In this document: positions 34,631-42,260 of the stretch, one piece after another
Layout of the letters: each line of letters starts with the position of its first letter
Position numbering within the stretch: the stretch's first letter is position 1
Source of the DNA: Arthrobacter crystallopoietes
GTDB lineage: Bacteria; Actinomycetota; Actinomycetes; Actinomycetales; Micrococcaceae
DNA: 64,000 nt
NCBI RefSeq assembly: GCF_002849715.1
Contig: NZ_CP018863.1
Location: 1,488,001 to 1,552,000 of the forward strand
Reading direction: 5' to 3'
The notes under the pieces: model-generated
Seen by the model: only the letters and a program-made list of their open reading frames with translations
What the model was told of the DNA's origin: nothing
Database searches by the model: none
Made by a program: the position numbers and the translations under genes

Positions 34631-35931
34631 GCCAGGTGCTCCTGCACGCGCTGCACGTACCAGTTGATGAACGCCTCGACCTGGTATTCGCTCTTCATAT
34701 ACGGGCCGGGCTCATAGGCGGGGCTGCTGGCGCCCTTCTGGCACAGCTCCACGAACGCCTTGTCCTGCAGATTTGTCTGCTTCCAGGTGTAGGTGAGTTT
34801 CTCCAGATCGTAGTCGACGCCTTCCTCGGCGTCGTCAGCCACCAGCCAGGTGGTGCGTACCAGTGTCTGGTGTTCGTTAACGGGGAAGACGGCGAACGTG
34901 ATGACGTGGTCCCCCTGGAAATGGAACCAGCTGTTGGGCTGCAGGTGCATCGAGCAGCGGCCAAGGCGGAAGTCCCGCAAGTCGCCAAGCAGCTTCTTCG
35001 AGAGCCTGCGCCCATCGGGCGAGAACGATTCCCCTTCACCATCGAGCGATTCCCGTGAGATGCGGATACCCGCGATGCGCGTGTCGAGCTCCTCGACGAC
35101 CTCATAGGGAAGGCCATAGCGGCGGCAACGCTCCTCGAGCGAGGACTGTGCCTCCTTGTTGCGGTCCCACACTTCCTCGAGATGGGCCGGGATCAGGCCC
35201 TCCGTCAGGCCCCAGGTGGGAAAGAGGGAACAGGCGAGTTCCGGGTGGCCATCGCAGTGGTAGCACTCACGGTTGTTCTCCATGACGAGCTTCCAGTTGC
35301 CCTCCTCGACGATGTTCTGCTGATAGGCGATTTTCGCCTTCGACAGATCGTGGGGTGCGAGGTAAGGCTCGAAAATCTTGGAGGTTTCGTCGAAATCCGT
35401 CGGCGGTTCGTCCGCAATGCAGACGAAGATGAGTCCGGCCACCACGCGGCTGTGGGCACGTTTGAGGCCGAAGCAGCCCTTGTCGAACTTCGTTTCCCCC
35501 GGTGCCGAGGCGTGGATCAGGTTGCCCTCCGGGGAGTAGGTCCAGGAGTGGTAGCCGCATACCAGGTTTCCGGTTGACCCCGCGGGTTCGGTCAGGACGC
35601 GGGCGCCGCGGTGACGGCACACGTTATGCAGGACGTTCACGCCGCCGTCGTCGTTGCGCAGCACGATCAGCGAGTAGGGCCCGTAGTCGACGGTGACGTA
35701 GTCGCCCGGCTCTGGGAGCTCGGCGATGCTGGCGGCAAAGATCCAGTGCTGGCCAAAAATGGCCTGCATGTCGATGTTGAAAATCGTCGGATCAGTGTAG
35801 AAGGGGGCATCGAGGGAATATCCCACGCGCCGGGAATCGAACAACTCGGTGATTTCCGCCAGCTGCTCGGCAGGCAATGATGAAGCGAGTTTTCCGCGTG
35901 AGTTGAGAGCCACGTTCACTGGAGCTGACAT
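34627..35931 (-). CDS. gbcA: Rieske oxygenase, glycine betaine demethylase alpha subunit
   Basis: A 434-residue ring-hydroxylating-type oxygenase. The Rieske cluster motif is NVCRHRGARVL ... LVCGYHSWTY; the mononuclear iron site is VMENNRECYHCDGHPELACS. The C-terminal block GVDYDLEKLTYTWKQTNLQD and AYEPGPYMKSEYQVEAFINW strongly recall GbcA, which removes a methyl group from glycine betaine to give dimethylglycine. Stachydrine or carnitine-like substrates are alternatives. It overlaps the reductase gene by four bases. Confidence 0.9.
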   Translation of the reverse strand: MSAPVNVALNSRGKLASSLPAEQLAEITELFDSRRVGYSLDAPFYTDPTIFNIDMQAIFGQHWIFAASIAELPEPGDYVTVDYGPYSLIVLRNDDGGVNVLHNVCRHRGARVLTEPAGSTGNLVCGYHSWTYSPEGNLIHASAPGETKFDKGCFGLKRAHSRVVAGLIFVCIADEPPTDFDETSKIFEPYLAPHDLSKAKIAYQQNIVEEGNWKLVMENNRECYHCDGHPELACSLFPTWGLTEGLIPAHLEEVWDRNKEAQSSLEERCRRYGLPYEVVEELDTRIAGIRISRESLDGEGESFSPDGRRLSKKLLGDLRDFRLGRCSMHLQPNSWFHFQGDHVITFAVFPVNEHQTLVRTTWLVADDAEEGVDYDLEKLTYTWKQTNLQDKAFVELCQKGASSPAYEPGPYMKSEYQVEAFINWYVQRVQEHLA

Positions 35932-36025
35932 TTTTTTCTCCCGGGAGGACTGGAAGTGTGCGATTGGTGGGGACTACGAAGTTAGTGGGGACTGCCGGTG
36001 TTGCGGAGATGTTGTAGTCACGAGA

Positions 36026-36163
36026 TTAGGGAGGACCGATGAGCAATCGGGGCCTGTCGTAGATGGCAAACAATGAGCAGGCGGCCGGTGAAGCCTGGAG
36101 GACGGGCTGCTTAGCTACCGAAACATCACCCAAGGATGCTCCCACCACCGCAAGCGTCTCCAT
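36026..36163 (-). pseudogene. remnant of an FAD-dependent (ferredoxin) reductase N terminus
   Basis: A 45-codon frame behind a good GGAGGG. It reads METLAVVGASLGDVSVAKQP and later AIYDRPRLL. This matches the opening of rhodocoxin-type ferredoxin reductases (VVGASLAGxxAA ... YDRPPLS) with the middle deleted and the rest gone. It may be a leftover of a third component of the adjacent Rieske system. Confidence 0.45.
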
Positions 36164-36594
36164 GTCTAGCCCTCCATGTTCATATGCGTAATACGCAACG
36201 ACAACCACATCGTGCAACAGTGTGACGTATCCCACCCTTAGGTGTCAACCCCTTAAAGACGCGACCCGAGGGCACATAAATGCCTTGACGATGCAGTGCG
36301 CGTAGGTGTGACAGTGTGGGACGCTAAACGGCGCAACTTCCCTCCTTTCATCCCCGTCGGAGAGACGCCGGCAATGGCGATTTCATGAAAGCAGCGGCAG
36401 CTCGTCGCCGTCCAGACATATGGGCAACTAGGGTCAGCTTGGATGTAGTAGAACGTGCTGTTGTGACAGGGCATGCCAGCACTTATGGATCTTTGCTCGA
36501 TTGGTGCGGCACATAGCCCACTCGATTCCCGGGAACCTTCTTTACCGGTCGCCGGCCGGCTGGATCGAGGGAAAGGCCCGGCACTGTGGATGCG

Positions 36595-36684
36595 ATGAGT
36601 ACCGTCGGGCGGACCCGGGCGGAACAGGCGTATCTGGAACTGCGCCAGCGGATTGCCGACATGTGCCTGCCGCAAGGGCCGTAG
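36595..36684 (+). pseudogene. remnant of a GntR-family regulator N terminus
   Basis: The frame reads STVGRTRAEQAYLELRQRIA then DMCLPQGP and stops. This is the opening of a GntR/FCD regulator (…YLELRQRIADMxLPPG…) with the rest deleted. It lies beyond the FAD-reductase remnant and may once have controlled the demethylase genes. Confidence 0.5.
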
Positions 36685-36782
36685 TGTTCCGCCCCCGTTA
36701 CCCCCCTGCTGTCAAAGGTTTTTCAGGAAGAATCCCCGGCAGGCACCAAACACTGCCCCACGAGAACGCACTGAACACAAAC

Positions 36783-36822
36783 GCACGGATGCCGACCAGA
36801 GTCACCTGATCGGCATCCGTGC
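36783..36822. terminator. strong hairpin, probable terminator
   Basis: A perfect 13-bp stem (GCACGGATGCCGA with TCGGCATCCGTGC) around a 14-base loop. It lies after the GntR remnant and 88 bases past the stop of the minus-strand small-ORF group, so it could end either transcript. Confidence 0.65.
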
Positions 36823-36909
36823 ATTGCCTTGTTGTTGTGGCGACACGGCCCGCCAAATCTGCTTCGAAACTTGCCGATCCGCTGGAACCGGGTCACCAGT
36901 AAGGGCCCT

Positions 36910-37032
36910 TCAGCGGATCAGTTGCTGATTGCTCATCATCTGATCGCGGACCTGTTCCAGCCGCTGCTCGTCGATGCGCACGCTCTGTATTCGCTTCCAC
37001 AGTGAGGCACCTTGGCGTAGCTTGCGGATCAT
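36910..37032 (-). CDS. possible 40-residue protein from an internal start
   Basis: This frame is nested in the 142-residue ORF and shares its stop. It starts MIRKLRQGASLWKRIQSVRI behind AAAAGGAGGTGA, about the best ribosome binding site in the neighbourhood, and ends DQMMSNQQLIR. The strength of that site argues that the peptide itself is a product. Function unknown. Confidence 0.45.
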   Translation of the reverse strand: MIRKLRQGASLWKRIQSVRIDEQRLEQVRDQMMSNQQLIR

Positions 37033-37338
37033 TGCGCTCACCTCCTTTTGGGCCAGGTAGTTGGGCATGATGTTTTCGGCGCGCGCAGAGTCGGTGGCGG
37101 TGACATCGTCGTCGGCAGTAGGTCCGAACGCGTTTGTTCCGTCCAGGTCCCGCAGGCTGCCGGCGGTGATCAGCTCACCGTGGCCCGCATTTTGCCCGTC
37201 GGACCTTGAATCCGCCGGTGACATTGCGATCGGTTCTGCAGACAGGACAACCTGCGGCTCTGCGGATTCCTGCTTTTGTTCAGGCGGCCGGAGTGACCTT
37301 TCCGGAGCGGGTAAAACAGCTGAATCCAGCGGTTTCAT
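36910..37338 (-). CDS. uncharacterised 142-residue protein with internal start site
   Basis: The gene starts behind a clear AGAGGAAG. The first 100 residues are disordered and rich in Ser, Pro, Glu and Asp; the end is a basic-then-amphipathic helix (IRKLRQGASLWKRIQSVRID). Within it, at 37030-37032, an ATG has a near-perfect AAAGGAGGTGA in front, so the last 40 residues can also be made alone. I recognise no family. It is the last of a group of small minus-strand ORFs. Confidence 0.5.
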   Translation of the reverse strand: MKPLDSAVLPAPERSLRPPEQKQESAEPQVVLSAEPIAMSPADSRSDGQNAGHGELITAGSLRDLDGTNAFGPTADDDVTATDSARAENIMPNYLAQKEVSAMIRKLRQGASLWKRIQSVRIDEQRLEQVRDQMMSNQQLIR

Positions 37339-37363
37339 GAGTGCTTCCTCTTTCGATGGGTTA

Positions 37364-37504
37364 TCAACCGGGACTGACCGTCAAAGGGACTCGTGATCCT
37401 GACACGAGTCCTGGACTGCCAGAACGTTTTGGCGATGCAGGGTTTTTCGGGATGCAGACAGCAGCGGGCTGTGCCCGTGCGACATTTACTGCGAAGGTGC
37501 TCAT
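37364..37504 (-). CDS. 46-residue ORF of unknown function
   Basis: It starts MSTFAVNVARAQPAAVCIPK behind a TGAGGA, and continues with Pro, Ser and Gly to LTVSPG. There is one cysteine and no membrane helix. It lies 25 bases upstream of the 142-residue ORF on the same strand. No family was recognised; it may be a leader or secreted peptide, or spurious. Confidence 0.35.
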   Translation of the reverse strand: MSTFAVNVARAQPAAVCIPKNPASPKRSGSPGLVSGSRVPLTVSPG

Positions 37505-37615
37505 GGCGAAGGTCCTCAACGATTGACGTGAGGCCACCGCGCGAAGGAGCGGTAGAGATACGGTGGTTCTTAGGGAAAGCGGTTTAAGACAGAAACCGGC
37601 CCAAGAAGCTGAAAT

Positions 37616-37690
37616 CTAGTGCGCAGAAATGGCGGAGGCGGGGCGGACTTTGGCGGTAAATACGCCGCCGAGCGTCTTGAAAATATTCAC
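37616..37690 (-). CDS. 24-residue ORF with strong ribosome binding site
   Basis: A GTG start behind AGGGAGGTGG gives MNIFKTLGGVFTAKVRPASA and ends ISAH. It is first in the row of small minus-strand ORFs and lies about 60 bases after an FNR-like box. It may be a leader peptide or a small regulatory peptide. Confidence 0.35.
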   Translation of the reverse strand: MNIFKTLGGVFTAKVRPASAISAH

Positions 37691-37749
37691 GGAACCCACC
37701 TCCCTTTCATCTAGTGCGCCAATAGAGACAATGCCCGACATAAGCTCGT

Positions 37750-37767
37750 GATTGAGAAAGATCAATC
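37750..37767. promoter_or_regulatory. FNR/CRP-type binding site candidate
   Basis: GATTGAGAAAGATCAATC is an inverted repeat that contains TTGAG-N4-ATCAA, one base off the FNR consensus TTGAT-N4-ATCAA. It lies about 60 bases upstream of the first small ORF on the minus strand. Control by a Crp/Fnr-family protein is inferred. Confidence 0.45.
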
Positions 37768-37845
37768 GGACTCGTTTAACATACCCACGAACGGACTGCT
37801 TTGACCAGCGTGTTTGGGAACTTTCTTGAGAAACTTCTTCTTCAG

Positions 37846-37869
37846 CGGCGTGTTTCCTTCAACACGCCG
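37846..37869. terminator. hairpin upstream of the DUF418 gene
   Basis: A perfect 9-bp stem, CGGCGTGTT with AACACGCCG, around TCCTTC. Its position between divergent units fits a terminator of a short RNA or an RNA structure in the DUF418 leader. Confidence 0.45.
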
Positions 37870-38003
37870 ACGAATAACGACGGCGGGGCTCACCAGAGAC
37901 GCTAATGGCCAGAAAATACGTCGCAAGATGGACTCTCACCGGTTGACCCATTAATAGACTGGCCGCAGAGGCAGGCCACGTCGCGCGATGGAGCAGAATC
38001 AGG

Positions 38004-39227
38004 ATGAACAACGTAGTCCCCCACAACACCGCTCCCGATCCCCAACTCACCGCCTCGCGCGTCGTTGAACTGGATGCGCTGAGGGCCTTCACCCTGTTGG
38101 GAATCCTCTGCGTCAATATCTGGTTCTTTGCAGATCCCTTTGTCATGACCGGCAACTCCAATCCGGATTTTCAGTCTGCGCAGGATGTGGCCGTCAGGTT
38201 TGCCGTCAGCGTTTTCTTCGAAGCCAAGTTCTACATCCTGTTCTCGTTCCTCTTCGGCTACAGCTTTGTCCTCCAGTGGGCCTCCGCGGTTTCCGCCGGC
38301 CAGTCCGAGGTGCCCCGCACGCTGCGCCGCGCTGCAGGCCTGGTCATCATCGGCCTCTTCCACGGGCTGTTCCTGTTCCACGGCGACATCCTGCTGACGT
38401 ACGGACTCGTAGGCCTCGTCCTGCTGGGCACCCGAATGATCTCCGCCCGGGCCGCCGCTGTTGCCGCCGGCATCCTCATCGGAGCCATGGGACTGATCAT
38501 TCTGCTGCTGGGTTTGCTGACCGCAGCGGTGGAGCCGACACTCGGAGAGGCCGACCTCCAAACACTGCCCCCTGCGTTCGACCTCGCCGGAAGCCCGGCG
38601 GCCGTTCTTGCCCAGAACATCTCGCTGTATCCGATGACGCTGGTCAACGCCCTATTCCTGCAGGGGCCGATCGCGCTCGGTGCGTTCTACGCTGGACTGG
38701 CGTGCGCGAAGAACAGGCTCATTGAGCAAGGACTCTCGCGGCGCACGCTGATGATGGTGGTCTGCATCGCCCTCCCGATCGGGCTGGCCGCGGCCTTGCT
38801 GCAGGGTTACCTGGTCAAGTATGTTGGCGGAATCGGGCTGCAAGTCGTCGGCCTTGGGATATCGACCCTGACCGGGCCGCTGCTGACGGCTGGCTATGTG
38901 GGACTGTTGCTCCTGCTGTTCCGCACCCGGCTCGGCCGGGCGGTGCGCAACGCGCTGGCACCCGCGGGCCAGCTGGCCCTCTCCAACTACCTTGGCCAGT
39001 CGGTCCTGATGCTTCTGCTCTTTACCGGGTTCGGCCTCTCGCTGACCGATCAGGTGCCGCCGCTCGGCGTGCTCGGCATCGCCGCCCTGATCTTCCTGGC
39101 GCAGCTGCTGCTCAGTTACTGGTGGGTCAGGAAATTCCGCTACGGCCCGATGGAAGCCCTGTTGCGGGCCGCAACGTACTGGCGGAAACCGACACTGGGT
39201 TCGGCGCCTAAATATTCCAGCCAGTGA
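38004..39227 (+). CDS. DUF418 multi-pass membrane protein
   Basis: A 407-residue protein with about ten helices. The family start ASRVVELDALRAFTLLGILC and the C-terminal DUF418 core (LALSNYLGQSVLMLLLFTGF; YWWVRKFRYGPMEALLRAAT) are clear. DUF418 proteins resemble membrane acyltransferases in layout, but their reaction is unknown. The 3' end overlaps the convergent histidine phosphatase gene by 20 bases. Confidence 0.88.
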   Translation: MNNVVPHNTAPDPQLTASRVVELDALRAFTLLGILCVNIWFFADPFVMTGNSNPDFQSAQDVAVRFAVSVFFEAKFYILFSFLFGYSFVLQWASAVSAGQSEVPRTLRRAAGLVIIGLFHGLFLFHGDILLTYGLVGLVLLGTRMISARAAAVAAGILIGAMGLIILLLGLLTAAVEPTLGEADLQTLPPAFDLAGSPAAVLAQNISLYPMTLVNALFLQGPIALGAFYAGLACAKNRLIEQGLSRRTLMMVVCIALPIGLAAALLQGYLVKYVGGIGLQVVGLGISTLTGPLLTAGYVGLLLLLFRTRLGRAVRNALAPAGQLALSNYLGQSVLMLLLFTGFGLSLTDQVPPLGVLGIAALIFLAQLLLSYWWVRKFRYGPMEALLRAATYWRKPTLGSAPKYSSQ

Positions 39228-39843
39228 CCGCTGGCGTCTTCTTATCCCAACCTAGATTGCACACTGCCGCTGTTTCGAGGACGAAGCGCCGACCCTCGAT
39301 CGGCTCCAGCTGGAGCCAGCGAGCGGCGAGGACGCGCAGGAAATGCCCGTGTGCCACCAGCAGCACGTTTCTTTGCCGCAACGACGGCGAATTCTGCTGG
39401 CTCCCGGAAAACAGGGCAGCATCAGGAGTGTCCAGCACTTTGGCTATGACGTGGTCGGCCCGGTCCGACACCTGCTGCAGTGTCTCTCCGCGCACCACCC
39501 CGTGGGTCCAGATCAGGTAGGAAGGATCCTTCTTGCGGATGTCGACGCTGCGCTGGCCTTCGTAGTCACCGTAGTCCCACTCGTGGGCATAGGGGACCAC
39601 TTCGGCATCGGGAAAGCCGGCCAGTTCCGCGGTTCTTCTCGCCCGCTTCAACGGGGACGTCAGTACCGACGAGAATTTGACACCTGACAGCTTACGTCCT
39701 GCCGCGACGGCCTGCTGCACGCCATCCTCAGTCAGCTCCAGGTCCGTCAGGCCCGTGTACTGATGGTTTTTTGACCACACGGTCTCACCGTGGCGCACCA
39801 GCCACAGCTTCGGGAAGTCATGGGCATCCGCCGCTTCGATCAT
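39208..39843 (-). CDS. histidine-phosphatase (phosphoglycerate-mutase-like) enzyme
   Basis: A 211-residue protein. The active-site His is in LWLVRHGETVWSKNHQYTGL, followed by LTSPLKRARRTAEL, the acidic HEWDYGDYEGQRS and the second His in NVLLVAHGHFLRVLA. It is more likely a broad phosphatase than a glycolytic mutase. It overlaps the stop of the cca gene by four bases and probably shares its transcript. Confidence 0.9.
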   Translation of the reverse strand: MIEAADAHDFPKLWLVRHGETVWSKNHQYTGLTDLELTEDGVQQAVAAGRKLSGVKFSSVLTSPLKRARRTAELAGFPDAEVVPYAHEWDYGDYEGQRSVDIRKKDPSYLIWTHGVVRGETLQQVSDRADHVIAKVLDTPDAALFSGSQQNSPSLRQRNVLLVAHGHFLRVLAARWLQLEPIEGRRFVLETAAVCNLGWDKKTPAVTGWNI

Positions 39844-41342
39844 GACAGGCCCTTTGTTGAAGCAGCATCAGTAGCATCCAAGGGTTTGGTACTGTCAGCA
39901 GCTGCCTCGGGCTGCTCCGCCCACCAGGCCCGTAGTTTCCGTTCCGCGACCTCGGCATCCTGCGGGCCGTTCTCCAGCCGCTCCTCCAGCAGGAACTTGT
40001 AGGCACGGCCGACCACCGGACCCGGCTTGATGCCCAGCAATGCCATGATCTGCTGTCCGTCCAGGTCCGGCCTGACTGCATCCATCTGCTCCTGTTCCTG
40101 CAGGTCGGCGATGCGCTGTTCCAGGTCGTCGTAGGCGAACGCGAGCCGTTCCGCCTTGCGCCGGTTCCGGGTGGTGACATCCGAGCGGGTCAAGCGGTGC
40201 AACCGTTCGAGTAGGGGGCCGGCGTCGTTGACGTAACGGCGCACGGCCGAATCGGTCCAGCCGGCCTCGCCGTAGCCGTAGAAGCGCATGTGCAGTTCCA
40301 CCAGCCGGGCCACGGCCTTGATGGTGTCGTTGTCGAAGCGCAGCTTCTTCATCCGCTTGGCCACCAGCTTGGCGCCGACCACTTCATGGTGGCGGAAACT
40401 CACCGCGCCGGAAGGTTCGAACCGGCGCGTAGCCGGTTTGCCGACGTCGTGCATCAGGGCAGCAAAACGCAGGACGAAATCCGGAGCCGGCACTGCGCCG
40501 TCGTCGTCGGTTTCCAGTTCGCACGCCTGCGACAACACGGTCAGCGAGTGCTGGTAGACGTCCTTGTGCCGGTGGTGCTCGTCGATCTCCAGCTTCAGCG
40601 CCGAGACCTCGGGCAGCACGTATTCGGCCAGGCCGGTTTCCACCAGCAGATCGATGCCGGTCCGCGGGTCCTTGCCGTTGATCAGCTTGGTCAGCTCGTC
40701 CCGCACACGCTCCGCAGAAATGATCTCGATCCGCTCGGCCATGTCCGTCATCGCCGCGGCCACCTCGTCCGCCACGGTGACATTGAGCTGGGAGGCGAAG
40801 CGGGCGGCGCGCATCATGCGCAGCGGATCATCGGAGAACGACGCCGAAGGCTCACCGGGGGTGCGCACCACCCCTGCGTGCAGGTCCTTGACGCCGCCGT
40901 AGGGATCGACCAGTTCCAGCGATGGCAGGCGCAGCGCCATGGCGTTCATGGTGAAGTCGCGCCGGAAAAGATCGTCCTCGAGCGACTTGCCGAAGGCGAC
41001 CACAGGCTTGCGGGAATCCGGATCGTAGGCCTCGGCGCGGTACGTGGTGATCTCGATGGTGTGCTCGCCCTTGCGCAGGCCGATGGTGCCGAAGGCGCGG
41101 CCGATTTCCCAGAAGTTGTCGCACCATTTGCGGATGACGGCGATGGTGGCATCCGGATCCGCATCGGTGGTGAAGTCCAGGTCCGGCGACACGCGGCCCA
41201 GAAAGAGATCCCGCACCGGCCCGCCGACCAGGGAAAGCTCGTGCCCGGCGTCGACAAAAAGCTGACCCAGTTCGACAACAACTTCGGGCAACGGCAGGGC
41301 GGACGTCTCGGGATTACTTGCCGAGCCAAAAAGGTGAACCAT
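39840..41342 (-). CDS. cca: CCA tRNA nucleotidyltransferase
   Basis: A 500-residue class II enzyme that adds or repairs the 3' CCA of tRNAs. Nucleotidyltransferase motifs: LVGGPVRDLFLGRVSPDLDF with the catalytic Asp pair, then EITTYRAEAYDP, RRDFTMNAMAL and DPLRMMRAARFASQL. A C-terminal HD domain follows (FAALMHDVGKPATRRF), as in actinobacterial enzymes. The last 25 residues are low-complexity. It is divergent from the NUDIX gene, an arrangement kept in many actinobacteria near murJ. Confidence 0.95.
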   Translation of the reverse strand: MVHLFGSASNPETSALPLPEVVVELGQLFVDAGHELSLVGGPVRDLFLGRVSPDLDFTTDADPDATIAVIRKWCDNFWEIGRAFGTIGLRKGEHTIEITTYRAEAYDPDSRKPVVAFGKSLEDDLFRRDFTMNAMALRLPSLELVDPYGGVKDLHAGVVRTPGEPSASFSDDPLRMMRAARFASQLNVTVADEVAAAMTDMAERIEIISAERVRDELTKLINGKDPRTGIDLLVETGLAEYVLPEVSALKLEIDEHHRHKDVYQHSLTVLSQACELETDDDGAVPAPDFVLRFAALMHDVGKPATRRFEPSGAVSFRHHEVVGAKLVAKRMKKLRFDNDTIKAVARLVELHMRFYGYGEAGWTDSAVRRYVNDAGPLLERLHRLTRSDVTTRNRRKAERLAFAYDDLEQRIADLQEQEQMDAVRPDLDGQQIMALLGIKPGPVVGRAYKFLLEERLENGPQDAEVAERKLRAWWAEQPEAAADSTKPLDATDAASTKGLS

Positions 41343-41443
41343 AGTGATTTAAGGGTGCCAGAAACACGCGGGCGATGTTTAACAATCTCCGCGCCATGTC
41401 CTCCGGGCACAGCACTCGATTAAAAATCGTTAGAGTGGACTGC

Positions 41444-41968
41444 ATGGCACATCCGGTCCCGAGCGCTCCGAAGCGCACTCCACTGACAGCGTCAGTGGGC
41501 AGTGCCGCGCCCGGACACCATTCGTTGCCCACCGTGGAGGAAGTTTCGGCCGGCGGCGTTGTGGTGGACACTTCCACCAAGGAATTCCGCGTTGCCATCA
41601 TTGCCCGCTTCAACCGCGGCGGCCGGCTCGAATGGTGCCTGCCCAAGGGCCACCCGGAGGGCGACGAGACCAACGCCGAAGCCGCGATCCGCGAGATCGA
41701 GGAAGAAACCGGCATCCAGGGCGACGTGCTGGCAACCCTCGGCAGCATCGATTACTGGTTTACGGTCAGCGGCCACCGCGTGCACAAGACGGTCCACCAC
41801 TTCCTGCTCAAGGCCACGGGCGGCGAGCTGACCATCGAAAACGATCCGGACCACGAGGCCGTGGACGTTGCGTGGATCCCGCTGGCGGAGCTCGGCCGGA
41901 AGCTGTCCTTCCCGAACGAGCGTCGGATCGTGGACCTAGCCCGCGAAGTCCTGCCCGGGTACCTCTAA
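41444..41968 (+). CDS. NUDIX hydrolase
   Basis: A 174-residue protein. The NUDIX box is GHPEGDETNAEAAIREIEEE followed by TGI, all key residues kept. The start of the domain is VEEVSAGGVVVDT. It hydrolyses a nucleoside diphosphate-linked compound; which one is not visible. The ATG at 41444 is chosen over an upstream frame start that would leave a long unrelated leader. It comes just before murJ, as in mycobacteria, where a NUDIX gene (mutT4) lies in the same place. Confidence 0.9.
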   Translation: MAHPVPSAPKRTPLTASVGSAAPGHHSLPTVEEVSAGGVVVDTSTKEFRVAIIARFNRGGRLEWCLPKGHPEGDETNAEAAIREIEEETGIQGDVLATLGSIDYWFTVSGHRVHKTVHHFLLKATGGELTIENDPDHEAVDVAWIPLAELGRKLSFPNERRIVDLAREVLPGYL

Positions 41969-42029
41969 GCGATAAGCACGACGACGGCGCTGTCAGGTCC
42001 CGAAGAAGCCTCGCTATCTCACATCATCG

Positions 42030-42152
42030 CCCCGATGATCGCCCGGTAACTGCCCGGTGACGCTCCGATGACCGGCCCATCACACTTCGATGGTTGCCGA
42101 GTGACGATGCGATAGCTGCCCGATCACACTTCGGTTGTTCCCGTGTGACACC
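42030..42152 (+). repeat. degenerate tandem repeat upstream of murJ
   Basis: About three imperfect units of roughly 40 bases. Units two and three share ATCACACTTCG followed by a G/T-rich piece and GTGAC; each starts near CGAT. The role is unknown; it lies between the NUDIX stop and murJ. Confidence 0.45.
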
Positions 42153-42260
42153 GGGCCAGCCGCCGGGCAGAAGCCGCAACCACCCCACATCCCGCCACAG
42201 CCGCGTTGCTGGACGTTCGCTGAACAGATCCTGCCCCGCCAAGTGAGACGATAGACAGCG

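Larger units (their letters stand above)
37691..38003. other. AT-richer intergenic region before the DUF418 gene
   Basis: This 313-base gap is visibly less GC-rich than its neighbours. It holds the FNR-like box and a 9-bp hairpin and must contain the promoters for the small-ORF group and possibly for the DUF418 gene. No protein gene is supported; a small RNA is possible. Confidence 0.4.
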
